Shown here piece after piece: positions 9,872 to 18,384 of a DNA stretch of 60,229 nt (positions are counted from its first letter, which is position 1; every line of letters begins with the position of its first letter). Made by a program: the position numbers and the translations under genes. The stretch is taken from the NCBI GenBank assembly GCA_020635115.1, contig JACKAK010000013.1, positions 1-60,229 of the forward strand. The letters run 5' to 3'. The DNA comes from Halobacteriovoraceae bacterium (lineage in GTDB: Bacteria > Bdellovibrionota > Bacteriovoracia > Bacteriovoracales > Bacteriovoracaceae). The notes beneath the pieces were generated by a model. The model saw only the letters and a list, made by a program, of their open reading frames with translations. It was not told the DNA's origin and did not search any database.

Positions 9872-10096
9872 AAACACCTAAAAATAGATTTTTTCTAGCC
9901 ACCTGAAATTTCTTTGAAATTAAATTTCACTGAAATTTCAAGCGAGGTCTTGAAAAAGCTTGGGATTATTTTTAGGTTCGGAAAAATGTGAGGATGGAAG
10001 TCACCACCAAGTTTCTCTCCACCCTCACGCGAATAACACAATAAAAGACTTGCGACCCGGATAGGACTTCCTATCACAAGGAGACTATGTGGGCCA
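9853..10096. repeat. Right arm of the 244-bp inverted repeat
   Basis: Reverse complement of 5889-6132 with one mismatch. On the plus strand it forms the upstream leader of the transfer-region genes: a GTGAGGATGG stem closed by CCACCCTCAC (10020-10027), then GATAGGA-CT-TCCTATC at 10060-10076. Together with 9530-9852 it makes up the gene-free stretch before 10130. Confidence 0.95.
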
Positions 10097-10129
10097 AGAG
10101 CTGGCGAACATAACCGATAGGAGGAAAAA

Positions 10130-10483
10130 ATGTTCTACTCAAATCTTAAAATTTCACAGGAAGAATTTCAGCAATCATTAAGATCAGTTGAAAATCAATT
10201 AAAGTTGCTAAATTTCAAAGATTTCAAAGTTCTACACTTCTCACACAAACAATTAGAAGATTCAGTGAAATTGACACTTTTAACAGAGTCACGAACTGAT
10301 CCCTTCAAAAAAGTAAAAATTATAAAGAACAAGTACCTAGCACAAGTTCAAATACAAGATGACAATCTTGTAACTAATTACAACATCATGCCAAAAGACG
10401 CTGATAAGTTAATCGCCTTACCTGAAGATCTTAAACACTCTAGAGATTCATTTATGGACATCTTAGATCAAACATTTGTTTGA
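10130..10483 (+). CDS. Hypothetical protein at the head of the transfer region
   Basis: 117 aa, no signal peptide or membrane segment, mixed alpha/beta by eye. A strong GATAGGAGG site lies 6 nt upstream of the ATG. It is the first gene after the right inverted-repeat arm and begins the plus-strand gene series. Family not recognised. Confidence 0.7.
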   Translation: MFYSNLKISQEEFQQSLRSVENQLKLLNFKDFKVLHFSHKQLEDSVKLTLLTESRTDPFKKVKIIKNKYLAQVQIQDDNLVTNYNIMPKDADKLIALPEDLKHSRDSFMDILDQTFV

Positions 10484-10496
10484 AAGAAGGATTATC

Positions 10497-10832
10497 ATGA
10501 AACTCTTTATTACAATTATGGGACTGTTTTCAATAGATGCATATTGCAGTGTCAAAACACTCGCTAAAGAAAATCTTAAATGCTTCAAAGTTAAGAATGT
10601 AGAAAACCTAGAAATTCGGCAATCTAGTAACTGGTATGGGTTTTCTTACAAAATAACAAGGAAAGAATGTTCTGGAGAAACTCCAGAACATCTTGCCTTT
10701 CGTATTAACTCAGGAAACCTAATTAAGGTTAAAGATCTTCCAAAATCAATCGGCACCTATACGAATGTGCGGATTACCTACAAGAGTCAATCGATAGTAA
10801 ACAACCACATTATAACAGTGAGAGAAATTTAA
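10497..10832 (+). CDS. Small secreted protein, paralogue of the gene at 30136
   Basis: 111 aa from the ATG at 10497, which has GAAGGA in good position. A signal peptide (MKLFITIMGLFSIDAYC) precedes a compact domain with the blocks LKCFKVKNVENLEIRQS, NWYGFSYKIT and HIITVREI. Two Cys (in LKCF and KECSG) may pair. The same blocks recur in the protein at 30136-30477, next to traI, so two related periplasmic proteins bracket the tra operon. Function unknown. Confidence 0.75.
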   Translation: MKLFITIMGLFSIDAYCSVKTLAKENLKCFKVKNVENLEIRQSSNWYGFSYKITRKECSGETPEHLAFRINSGNLIKVKDLPKSIGTYTNVRITYKSQSIVNNHIITVREI

Positions 10833-10833
10833 A

Positions 10834-11007
10834 ATGAAATCTAAGCAAATAAAAAGCATGGAATTATTCTTATTAAAAGAAGCTATTATTCTTAAAAAAA
10901 GAATAATTCCTAATTCTAATAAGTCCATCTGTTTGAATTTACGTAATCATGATTTGGCATGCTCTTTGCTTAACATGTTTGCAAAAAGGAGACATTACTA
11001 TGAGTAA
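10834..11007 (+). CDS. 57-aa basic peptide overlapping the receiver gene
   Basis: The ATG is 1 nt after the previous stop. The frame runs MKSKQIKSMELFLLKEAI and ends RRHYYE at 11007, overlapping the next start at 11000. It contains a 12-bp inverted repeat (GGAATTATTCTT at 10860, complement at 10899). It could be a coupling peptide or merely a structured spacer. Confidence 0.4.
   Translation: MKSKQIKSMELFLLKEAIILKKRIIPNSNKSICLNLRNHDLACSLLNMFAKRRHYYE
10860..10910 (+). promoter_or_regulatory. Stem-loop before the receiver gene
   Basis: A perfect 12-bp stem, GGAATTATTCTT with AAGAATAATTCC, and a 27-nt loop. It lies 90 nt before the receiver-domain start and could limit or pause transcription or translation of the downstream genes. 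Confidence 0.5.
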
Positions 11008-11398
11008 GAATTTAAACATTTTATTTTTGGACGACAACGACATCATGAGAGACACATTTTGCTTTCTTAGTGAAAAGTTAAATTACCCTTTCAAGATAGA
11101 CGTTTGCGAATGCCCAACAGAGGCATTCGCAAAGGTTGCAAATTTTGACTATGATTGCATTGTAACTGACTTCAAAATGCCACTACTGAACGGAAAACAG
11201 TTTCTCAATGCCATTTATTCGCTTGAAAAGCCTTTACCTGGAATCATCGGTTATACCTCTGAAAAAGACCCAGAAAGAGCTTTTGGCACTCATCCTTTAG
11301 TAAAGAAAGTTTTCAGCAAAGGTGAGTTAAAAGAATGTCTTAAATTCATTCTTCTGAATTTCAAGCCAAAAACATTCAGAAGCGAGATGTTTTTATGA
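11000..11398 (+). CDS. Stand-alone response-regulator receiver domain
   Basis: 132 aa from the ATG with AAAAGGAG ahead; the frame is open 51 nt further upstream but without an RBS. The CheY-like signature is complete: acidic pair LFLDDND near residue 10, the phospho-acceptor Asp in IVTDFKMP near residue 54, a Thr in GYTS and a Lys in KKVFSKG. No output domain follows, so it would act by protein contact. No histidine kinase lies in the window, so phosphorylation must come from outside. The next gene starts on its stop (ATGA). Confidence 0.85.
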   Translation: MSKNLNILFLDDNDIMRDTFCFLSEKLNYPFKIDVCECPTEAFAKVANFDYDCIVTDFKMPLLNGKQFLNAIYSLEKPLPGIIGYTSEKDPERAFGTHPLVKKVFSKGELKECLKFILLNFKPKTFRSEMFL

Positions 11399-11898
11399 CA
11401 AAAAGAGGGATAATTTCATATTCATTGTTACTAAATGTAAGTCTATCAGCATTGGCAGGCGGTGAGAATTGCATAGTTTCCATTGCAAAGAAGAATAATA
11501 TTGATCCAGTACTTATTCTCTCAATTGCAAGAAAAGAAAGTAATTTCAACCCAAAAGCAAAGAATCACAACAATAACGGTACATATGACCTGGGTCTAAT
11601 GCAGATCAATTCATCATGGAGAGACAAATTAAAGAAAAAGGGAATCTCTTTTAATGATTTATATGACGTTTGCACAAACGTAAAGACGGCGGTCTGGATT
11701 CTTAAAAACAATTTTAAAGATTATGGAAAAAATTGGCACTCAATTGGAGTTTATCATGCCGGAACTAGAAAAGGTCGTACATTTTCTAAAATTCGCCAAA
11801 TGTACGCTTACGACATTTTTAATAATTGGTCTTATCTCAGGATGCGCCCAGATAAACAAAAGAAAATCTATGAAAAGCTATTATACAGCACAAACTAA
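11395..11898 (+). CDS. Lytic transglycosylase of the transfer system
   Basis: 167 aa. The SLT fold is clear: catalytic Glu48 in ARKESNFNP, then the GLMQIN block (residues 67-72) and a WHSIGVYHAGT block near the end. An N-terminal signal peptide reaches about residue 21. This family (VirB1, P19, TrbN) cuts peptidoglycan so that the transfer channel can assemble. It overlaps the previous gene by 4 nt. Its last 143 nt also encode the start of the next gene in another frame. Confidence 0.9.
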   Translation: MTKRGIISYSLLLNVSLSALAGGENCIVSIAKKNNIDPVLILSIARKESNFNPKAKNHNNNGTYDLGLMQINSSWRDKLKKKGISFNDLYDVCTNVKTAVWILKNNFKDYGKNWHSIGVYHAGTRKGRTFSKIRQMYAYDIFNNWSYLRMRPDKQKKIYEKLLYSTN

Positions 11899-12310
11899 TC
11901 ATGGAGACTTTATGGTTTCTTTTAAAGACTTAGTTCCTACGAAGAAAACAAATAAAAAATCAACCAAGTTGTTCGTTGGTAAAACAAATTTCTCGTTTGG
12001 ATCAACCAAGGTGTCAGTTGAAGATATTTCCAATATTGAGTCTCTTAAAAATCAATTAAAAGAGGGCCAAATCATATTGAAAGGATTTACTGATAACATT
12101 GGCCCTCTACATATTAACGCATATATCGCAAGAAAAAGGGCCGAGTCAGTCAAAACCATTCTCGTAAGTTTAGGTGTTGATAGTGAAAGAATATCTATTC
12201 TTTCAAGTCCACTATCTGATTATCAAAACGACAACCTCAATAACAATCAAAGACAACAAAATAGACGTGTTGAAATTTACGTCAAAACAAATAGGAGGAT
12301 CATATTATGA
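11756..12310 (+). CDS. OmpA-domain lipoprotein, start buried in the previous gene
   Basis: 184 aa from the ATG at 11756, with TTGGAG 6 nt upstream. Residues 13-30 are a lipoprotein signal ending in the lipobox LISGC (Cys30), all inside the transglycosylase frame. The C-terminal half is an OmpA/MotB peptidoglycan-binding domain (LKGFTDNIGPLHINAYIARKR; QQNRRVEIYV). It probably anchors the outer membrane to peptidoglycan at the channel. It ends ATGA, overlapping the pilin start. Confidence 0.8.
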   Translation: MPELEKVVHFLKFAKCTLTTFLIIGLISGCAQINKRKSMKSYYTAQTNHGDFMVSFKDLVPTKKTNKKSTKLFVGKTNFSFGSTKVSVEDISNIESLKNQLKEGQIILKGFTDNIGPLHINAYIARKRAESVKTILVSLGVDSERISILSSPLSDYQNDNLNNNQRQQNRRVEIYVKTNRRIIL

Positions 12311-12582
12311 TTTATTTTACACTTATCGCACTAATTCTTATCCCTGAAATCGCTTCGGCGTCCACTACAGGTACGGAGTTTAAAGAGTTTCATGACTTCA
12401 TTTACAACGCTGCAACTGGTTACCTTGGGCGCGGTATTGCCTTAACTGGTGGCCTCATTGGTCTTGGATATGGCGCCATGGCCGGAAAATTCATCACTGG
12501 CCTCGTTGGAATTGGGTCGGCAATTGTAGCTGTTATGGGACCAAAAATTATCGACTCCTTTTTTAAAAGTGCACTTATCTAA
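12307..12582 (+). CDS. traA: F-type pilin TraA-like
   Basis: 91 aa. A signal peptide with likely cleavage after ASA (residue 19) leaves a mature peptide of about 72 aa, close to F pilin. Two glycine-rich membrane helices (RGIALTGGLIGLGYGAMAG and ITGLVGIGSAIVAVMG) are separated by a short Lys-containing loop. It lies directly before traL, as in F-type operons. Sequence identity to known pilins is low, so the call rests on size, topology and position. Confidence 0.8.
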   Translation: MIYFTLIALILIPEIASASTTGTEFKEFHDFIYNAATGYLGRGIALTGGLIGLGYGAMAGKFITGLVGIGSAIVAVMGPKIIDSFFKSALI

Positions 12583-12591
12583 GGAGTCAAA

Positions 12592-12885
12592 ATGGATAAT
12601 AATGAAAGTTTTTACATTCCAAGAAACTTAGATGCCCCTCCTCTCTTTTTTATATGGGAGGCCGACACTGCATTACTTTATTTAACAATTATTATTCTTT
12701 CTCTCGCGATGAATATGTTTGTTATGGGACTACTACTAGCAATTGTCGTTGGTCGGGGTTACTCAAAACTAAAAGAACAAGAAGGAAATGGTTTATTTAT
12801 CAAAATGATTTATTGGTTCACACCGTCGAAAATTATTTCAAAAAATTACCTTCCTTCTCATATCAGGGAGTATATAGGTGGATAG
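12592..12885 (+). CDS. traL: Conjugation protein TraL
   Basis: 97 aa. An N-terminal YIPRNLDAPPL block, typical of TraL, is followed by one or two membrane segments (LLYLTIIILSLAMNMFVMGLLLAI) and the tail LPSHIREYIGG. TraL helps pilus assembly at the inner membrane. AAGGAGTCAAA precedes the start. It overlaps traE by 8 nt. Confidence 0.9.
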   Translation: MDNNESFYIPRNLDAPPLFFIWEADTALLYLTIIILSLAMNMFVMGLLLAIVVGRGYSKLKEQEGNGLFIKMIYWFTPSKIISKNYLPSHIREYIGG

Positions 12886-13456
12886 AGCAAAATATGCATC
12901 TCAAATTAAAACAAAGTCCGAGGAATTAAGGCGCACCAAAACAATTGAGCTGTTTTTAGTGCTTTCTGTTCTGATTTTGGTCTTTTTACTAGCAACTAAG
13001 GACAGCAGTGAAAAGACTGTTCTCGTCCCAATGTCTCTTGATAAAGAAATATGGGTAAAAGGTGACAATGTTAGCAACTCATATGTTGAAACGATAACTT
13101 TGCCGTTATTTAATAATTTACTGAACTTCAATAAAGAAAATGCCCTCAACCGTTTTAATTTTGTCCTTAAGCATACTAATCCAGCTTATTACGAAGAACT
13201 TAAAACTAAGCTCTATACCGATAGTGAGAGAATAAGCAGAAACGATATTTCTAGCTCATTCCACCCTATTGAACTTGTCGTTAACAAGGTTGGCGACCGA
13301 TACAAGTCAACAATCAAAGGTGAGTTAATCAGCATAATCGGATCAGACATCATAAAAAAAAGAGTCGAATCATTTGAAATGCTTCTGACTTACAAAAACA
13401 ACTTTTTATCCATTGTTTCATATGGACCTAAAAAAGAAGGAGAAGGCAATGAATAA
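12878..13456 (+). CDS. traE: Conjugation protein TraE
   Basis: 192 aa. One N-terminal membrane helix (residues 24-40, IELFLVLSVLILVFLLA) and a periplasmic domain of the VirB8-like TraE type. The order traL-traE-traK and the overlaps at both ends support the call. Confidence 0.88.
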   Translation: MDRAKYASQIKTKSEELRRTKTIELFLVLSVLILVFLLATKDSSEKTVLVPMSLDKEIWVKGDNVSNSYVETITLPLFNNLLNFNKENALNRFNFVLKHTNPAYYEELKTKLYTDSERISRNDISSSFHPIELVVNKVGDRYKSTIKGELISIIGSDIIKKRVESFEMLLTYKNNFLSIVSYGPKKEGEGNE

Positions 13457-14138
13457 GGCAATTCCATTATCTCTTTTATTGGTTTCCTTCTGCGCATTTG
13501 GCACACAAAACTTTAAAGTAGAAGATGGTTCAACCATTAAAGTAGATATTTCACCTCAATATCTTACAAGAATAATGATTAAGAATGGACGTATCTCTAA
13601 TGTTTGGGGAATGGATAATTCTGTCACGATCAAACCAGACAGGAAAAACGGTGAAATCTTCATCAAACCTAAAAGCTTAATCAGAAAACCCTTTAGTTTT
13701 TTTGTCAAAGATAGCTTAAATAATACATATACCTTACAGGCAAGCGTTTCAGATCATGCTGATCAAACAATTGAGCTTGTTCCAAAGTATAATACGTCAA
13801 TTTCTGAAGATTCTAAGTTTAAATCTGTTCCGTTTGTAAAAAGAGTTAAAGACATTATCCGTCTCATGGCCACAAATTCAACATCTGACAATTGTTCCGT
13901 TGAAAACATCGATAAAGAGGTCGATTTGTGGGAGGAGGTCAGTTTCACTCATAAAAAACGTTATTTATCGGGAAAGCTTACTGGAAACATCTTCTTACTG
14001 AAAAATTCCACCGAAAAAGATCTGACTTTAAATGAAAACGAGTTTTTAAACCTAAAGAGCAATGTAAAGGCCGTGGCAATTGAAAATCACACTTTAAAAA
14101 AGGGTGAGCAAACCAATGTTTACATTGTGACATATTAA
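13449..14138 (+). CDS. traK: Conjugation secretin-like protein TraK
   Basis: 229 aa from the ATG at 13449, which has GAAGGAGAAGG ahead and overlaps the traE stop. A signal peptide (MNKAIPLSLLLVSFCAFG) precedes a beta-rich domain with DGSTIKVDISPQYLTRIMI, like the N-terminus of TraK. TraK forms the outer-membrane ring with TraV and binds TraB. Confidence 0.85.
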   Translation: MNKAIPLSLLLVSFCAFGTQNFKVEDGSTIKVDISPQYLTRIMIKNGRISNVWGMDNSVTIKPDRKNGEIFIKPKSLIRKPFSFFVKDSLNNTYTLQASVSDHADQTIELVPKYNTSISEDSKFKSVPFVKRVKDIIRLMATNSTSDNCSVENIDKEVDLWEEVSFTHKKRYLSGKLTGNIFLLKNSTEKDLTLNENEFLNLKSNVKAVAIENHTLKKGEQTNVYIVTY

Positions 14139-14150
14139 GAGAGGGTGATG

Positions 14151-15329
14151 ATGGATACGTTAAAGAAAATTAAAAACAAGCAGTACCTAATCCTTGCCTC
14201 AATAGTCGGTGGCCTATTTGTCGTGGTCATCCTTGGACTTTGGATATCTGATCCCAACAGTGGAAAGCGTGAGATTTCTGATAGCGATATTGACCAAGAA
14301 GAATTGAAAAAAATCTACAATATCGACTCAAATACGGTTGTATCTGAAGAAGAGAAGTGGGTAGCTAAGTCTGAAAAAAAGTTCTTCGATCTCAAAAAAT
14401 CAAATAACGAGCTTGAGGATAAAATAAAAAAACTTACAGAAAAGCTTCAAAAAGTAGAAGAAGAGGCCAAAAAAGAGAAACAGAGTGATCTTTCACCTGA
14501 GCTTCCTTCAATGTCCTCCCCTCTTCCTTCTTTTTCTAAAACAAAAAGTGATATTGGCGCTCAAGTTCATAATGATGTGGTGAATACTGTCTACAGTGCT
14601 CCCCAAAAAGTTAAAGCAGAGGAAGAAAAAATTATATCCATCAGCCTAGAGGATACTAAGGAAGGCGAAAAAAAGAAAAACATTGAATCCTATATTCCTT
14701 CTGGATCGTTTGCAAAGGTCGTTCTTTTATCAGGACTAGACGCGCCCACGGGAGGTCTTGCGACTAAAAATCCAATGCCTGTTGTTATGAAACTGTCTAA
14801 TGATGGGCAACTTCCAAACAGATTTAAAAGCAATATTCGAGAATGCCAGCTAACTGGAGCTGGATATGGCGATATCTCTAGCGAAAGAGGTTTTATCAGA
14901 CTTGAAAAACTAAGCTGCGTTACTCATGAAGGTAACGTTATTGAAGTCAAAGTTAAAGGATACGTGACGGGAGAAGACGGCAAACCTGGATTTAGAGGAA
15001 AGCTTGTTAGTAAGCAAGGCCAGATGATTGCAAAGGCCGCATTGGCCGGAACTTTTGCAGGACTCGGAAACGCAGTAAATCAGTCCTATCAGACAATTTC
15101 TTCCAGTGCTCTAGGATCTGTCCAAACATTAGACCCTAAAAAAACAATGCAGTCAGGACTAACCGGCGGAGCTTCTTCTGCTCTTAACAAAATTGCTGAC
15201 TACTACATTGCTCGTGCAAACGAAACATACCCAATTATTGAAATTTCCGCAGGAAGAACAGGTGAAATGGTTCTATCTGATGGTGTCGAACTTGGCGAAA
15301 ACGTAATTAACATTGGAGAAAAACTATGA
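14151..15329 (+). CDS. traB: Conjugation scaffold TraB (VirB10-like)
   Basis: 392 aa from the third of three in-frame start codons (GTG 14145, ATG 14148, ATG 14151), best spaced from AAGAGAGGG. One membrane helix (residues 12-34), then coiled coil and a Pro-rich linker to about residue 150. The C-terminal beta-barrel domain has IPSGSFAKVVLLSGLDAPTG and PVVMKL, hallmarks of TraB. It spans the periplasm to link TraC/TraL to TraK/TraV. It overlaps traV by 4 nt. Confidence 0.92.
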   Translation: MDTLKKIKNKQYLILASIVGGLFVVVILGLWISDPNSGKREISDSDIDQEELKKIYNIDSNTVVSEEEKWVAKSEKKFFDLKKSNNELEDKIKKLTEKLQKVEEEAKKEKQSDLSPELPSMSSPLPSFSKTKSDIGAQVHNDVVNTVYSAPQKVKAEEEKIISISLEDTKEGEKKKNIESYIPSGSFAKVVLLSGLDAPTGGLATKNPMPVVMKLSNDGQLPNRFKSNIRECQLTGAGYGDISSERGFIRLEKLSCVTHEGNVIEVKVKGYVTGEDGKPGFRGKLVSKQGQMIAKAALAGTFAGLGNAVNQSYQTISSSALGSVQTLDPKKTMQSGLTGGASSALNKIADYYIARANETYPIIEISAGRTGEMVLSDGVELGENVINIGEKL

Positions 15330-15754
15330 TCTGTAATATTTGCAAGTCACTTATACCAAAAGAAAATGATGGTTGCTGTCCAGATTGCCTAGCACCTATT
15401 GCTAATAAAAAACGTATCAAAACCATTTGCCTGATTTTTACGGCCATTTTCCTTCAATCCTGTGCCACAACCTATAAATGTGGTGAATTCCCTGAAGGAA
15501 AATGCCAAAAGGTTTCCGATGTCTATAGAAACTCTCTCAATGATCACTCTGATTCAGATGATAATTTTTCAAACCTAGATTCAAGCAAAAATATATCAAT
15601 GAGTGAAGATCAATTAAAAGACGGCCATCCTATTTTATCCAGGCCTAGAGTTTTACGCGTTCTTTTTAATAAGTGGATGGATAAAGATGGAGACTTAAAT
15701 CTTGGTGGTTACATGTTTTTAAAAATTGAGGATTCAAAATGGCAAATTCAGTAA
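15326..15754 (+). CDS. traV: TraV-like lipoprotein with an N-terminal Cys4 motif
   Basis: 142 aa. The TraV features are CATTYKCGEFPEGKC, VYRNS and the late block LSRPRVLRVLFNKWMDKDGDL. The lipobox LQSC puts the acylated Cys near residue 46. Unusually, CNIC then CCPDC precede the signal helix (KKRIKTICLIFTAIF), resembling a small zinc ribbon that would stay in the cytoplasm or be removed with the signal. No in-frame Met lies after it, so the extension seems genuine. Confidence 0.85.
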   Translation: MICNICKSLIPKENDGCCPDCLAPIANKKRIKTICLIFTAIFLQSCATTYKCGEFPEGKCQKVSDVYRNSLNDHSDSDDNFSNLDSSKNISMSEDQLKDGHPILSRPRVLRVLFNKWMDKDGDLNLGGYMFLKIEDSKWQIQ

Positions 15755-18384
15755 TTGAAACATTTAATCATTATAAGAGAAAAATTAATAAAATGGTCGT
15801 TGACTCGTTAGTGGACTCATCAACTCCATTTAGCAAGTTAAAAGGAATTCATGAGGCCCCATCTCTTCAAGATTTAAGTGCATTCTTAAACAAATACCCT
15901 ATTTCATCCATCTTACCTTATGAATCTTACGATGAGTCCACTCAAATATACTTCAATAGAGATAGCATAGGATTTGTATTAGAGGCCATGCCTGCAACCT
16001 CACTGTCCTTGCAAGATCTAAAAATACTTAATGGCATTTTCTCTCAAAATCACAAATCTGGTACTTGTATCCAGATTTCGATGATTTCAGACACAAATTT
16101 TGGGCCTCAACTCGATGCCTGGAAAAAACTTAAGGGTGGTAGTACACAAAATACTGATTTTTTCGAATTTATGGCCAAAAACAGAGTCCATCACCTCAAA
16201 AAAGCAAAGTGGAACTCACTATTTAACGACCAGCCCTTCATTATAAAAGATTTGAAACTCGTTATTTCCTATACGTTGCCTCTAGATAGTGATGAGAGCT
16301 CCCTAAAGGAAGATGTCGAATTTCTAAAAAGAATGCGCTCATCTACTATAGGACTTCTTAAATCCGCAAAAATACCCGCGAGATCCATGGATGTTGAAGA
16401 TTTTATAAATTTAATGTGGGGTCTTTTGAATCCAGTGGATGGAGATTATAAAAGAATCAAATATGATAAAAACAACTTAATTAATCAACAAATGGTTGAT
16501 TCTGACTCTCATCTTCTTGTAGGCCCATCAAGCTGCAATCTTGCACATAGGGGAACTCCATTTTCAGTGATTCCTTATCATGTGAGACAGTTCCCCAAAG
16601 AATGGGGTGGTTATTTAAATAATGATCTTATAGGAAGCTTTTCCAATAATGTTTTAAGAATTAACTGTCCTTTTATTGCAACTTTAACCGTAAAAATCCC
16701 CGATCAAATGTCGGCAAAATCAAAGGTTACAAAAAACCAGATTAGATCAACTCAAATGTCTGATACCCCAATGGCCAAATTCGCGACCCAGTGGCTTGAC
16801 CGTAAAAAAGACTGGGAATTTACGGCCAAAAGAATGGAAAACGGCGACAAATATCTTAAGGCCTTCTATCAGATTGTCCTTATTTCCCCGGAAGGAAAGG
16901 AAGAGCAATCCATCCAATCGCTGCAATCTCTATATGACTCATTAGGTTGGACACTATCCAGGGGGAGATTTACGTCTTTGCACTGCCTACTTGGCGCCCT
17001 ACCAATGGGGCTTGAAAAAGAAGGCCATAAAGTTTTAGACCTAGTTGGTCATTATCGATCAAGACTCTCTTGGACTTGTGTCAACATTGCACCATGGATT
17101 GGTGAATGGAAAGGCACTCAAACTCCTCTATTGCAGCTTATCGGAAGAAGAGGCCAATTAATTGGGTTTAATCATTTTGATAATAAAAAGGGAAATTACA
17201 ATATGGCCTGCGCAGCTACTTCTGGAGCAGGAAAATCATTCTTCACTCAAGAACTCATTTTTTCAATTCTTGGTATAGGAGGACGTGTATTTACCATTGA
17301 TGCTGGCGGTAGCTATAAGGATCTTTGCCAATCAATAGGTGGAACATACATTGATTTTGGCGTTGGTAGGCCCAATTTAAACCCATTTTCTAAAATATTC
17401 TCAAGTAATGCCTATAAAAAGGTGGATGAACTATCTAAAAAAGATCCTCAGTACAGCAACGATGATTATATCAATGATTTTATGCCAATGCTTGTTAAGC
17501 TCCTGTCACAAATGGCATCTCCTATTGTGCCCCTTGATGAGCTTAAATTAACAGTTCTTGAAAAGGCAATCTTTGCAGCAGTTAAAACGCATCAAGATAA
17601 AACCACAATTACAAAAATACAGGAGCAATGCCTTAAGCAAACTGATGAGCATAATAAACCCCTTAAGGATGCTATTGATCTCGCAAATATGCTTCATTCC
17701 TACACAAAAGAAGGAATGTATGGACGCTACTTTGAAGGAGAAAACAACATCGACCTCGACAATAATTTCGTTGTACTCGAACTTGATGCCTTAAATAGCA
17801 AAGGGGCCCTACAGTCTGTTGTTCTCTTAATTCTCATGATTCAAATCAACCAGGTTATGTATTTATCTGGTAACAAATCTCAAAAGAAACAGGTCATTAT
17901 CGACGAGGCGTGGCGACTACTTGGAAGTGGGAATGCTGGTGACTTTATTGAGGAGGGATACAGGGTCGCTCGTAAACATGGTGGCAGTTATCTAACGATT
18001 ACCCAAAACATTAATGATTATTACAAATCTCAGACCGCAGAAGCTGCTCTTAGTAATAGTGATTTTAACGTAAATTTAAGGCAGAAACCTGATCAACTTA
18101 AAAAGGCCGAAAGCGAAGGCCGTATCAGCAACGATTCTGGAGAAGTGGACATTTTAAGCTCACTAGAAACAATCCACGGACTTTATTCAGAACTTGCTAT
18201 TACTTCACCAGACGGAATTGCTGTCGCCAGGTTTTGCGTTGATCCCGTTGCGGAAAAGATTTACTCAACTTCTCCAGAAGAATCACAGTTTTTAAAAGAT
18301 CAGCAAGATAACGGCAAATCTCTACTTGAAGCTGTTTACCTGCTTCTTGAGAAACAAAATAAATTACAAGGAGTTATTCAATGA
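15739..18384 (+). CDS. traC: Conjugation ATPase TraC (VirB4 family)
   Basis: 881 aa, about the usual TraC length. Walker A ATSGAGKSFF is near residue 495 and Walker B KQVIIDEAWRLLG near 720, followed by ARKHGGSYLTITQN. The N-terminal half is the TraC_F type. It powers pilus assembly at the inner-membrane base. It overlaps traV by 16 nt and trbI by 4 nt. Confidence 0.96.
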   Translation: MANSVIETFNHYKRKINKMVVDSLVDSSTPFSKLKGIHEAPSLQDLSAFLNKYPISSILPYESYDESTQIYFNRDSIGFVLEAMPATSLSLQDLKILNGIFSQNHKSGTCIQISMISDTNFGPQLDAWKKLKGGSTQNTDFFEFMAKNRVHHLKKAKWNSLFNDQPFIIKDLKLVISYTLPLDSDESSLKEDVEFLKRMRSSTIGLLKSAKIPARSMDVEDFINLMWGLLNPVDGDYKRIKYDKNNLINQQMVDSDSHLLVGPSSCNLAHRGTPFSVIPYHVRQFPKEWGGYLNNDLIGSFSNNVLRINCPFIATLTVKIPDQMSAKSKVTKNQIRSTQMSDTPMAKFATQWLDRKKDWEFTAKRMENGDKYLKAFYQIVLISPEGKEEQSIQSLQSLYDSLGWTLSRGRFTSLHCLLGALPMGLEKEGHKVLDLVGHYRSRLSWTCVNIAPWIGEWKGTQTPLLQLIGRRGQLIGFNHFDNKKGNYNMACAATSGAGKSFFTQELIFSILGIGGRVFTIDAGGSYKDLCQSIGGTYIDFGVGRPNLNPFSKIFSSNAYKKVDELSKKDPQYSNDDYINDFMPMLVKLLSQMASPIVPLDELKLTVLEKAIFAAVKTHQDKTTITKIQEQCLKQTDEHNKPLKDAIDLANMLHSYTKEGMYGRYFEGENNIDLDNNFVVLELDALNSKGALQSVVLLILMIQINQVMYLSGNKSQKKQVIIDEAWRLLGSGNAGDFIEEGYRVARKHGGSYLTITQNINDYYKSQTAEAALSNSDFNVNLRQKPDQLKKAESEGRISNDSGEVDILSSLETIHGLYSELAITSPDGIAVARFCVDPVAEKIYSTSPEESQFLKDQQDNGKSLLEAVYLLLEKQNKLQGVIQ

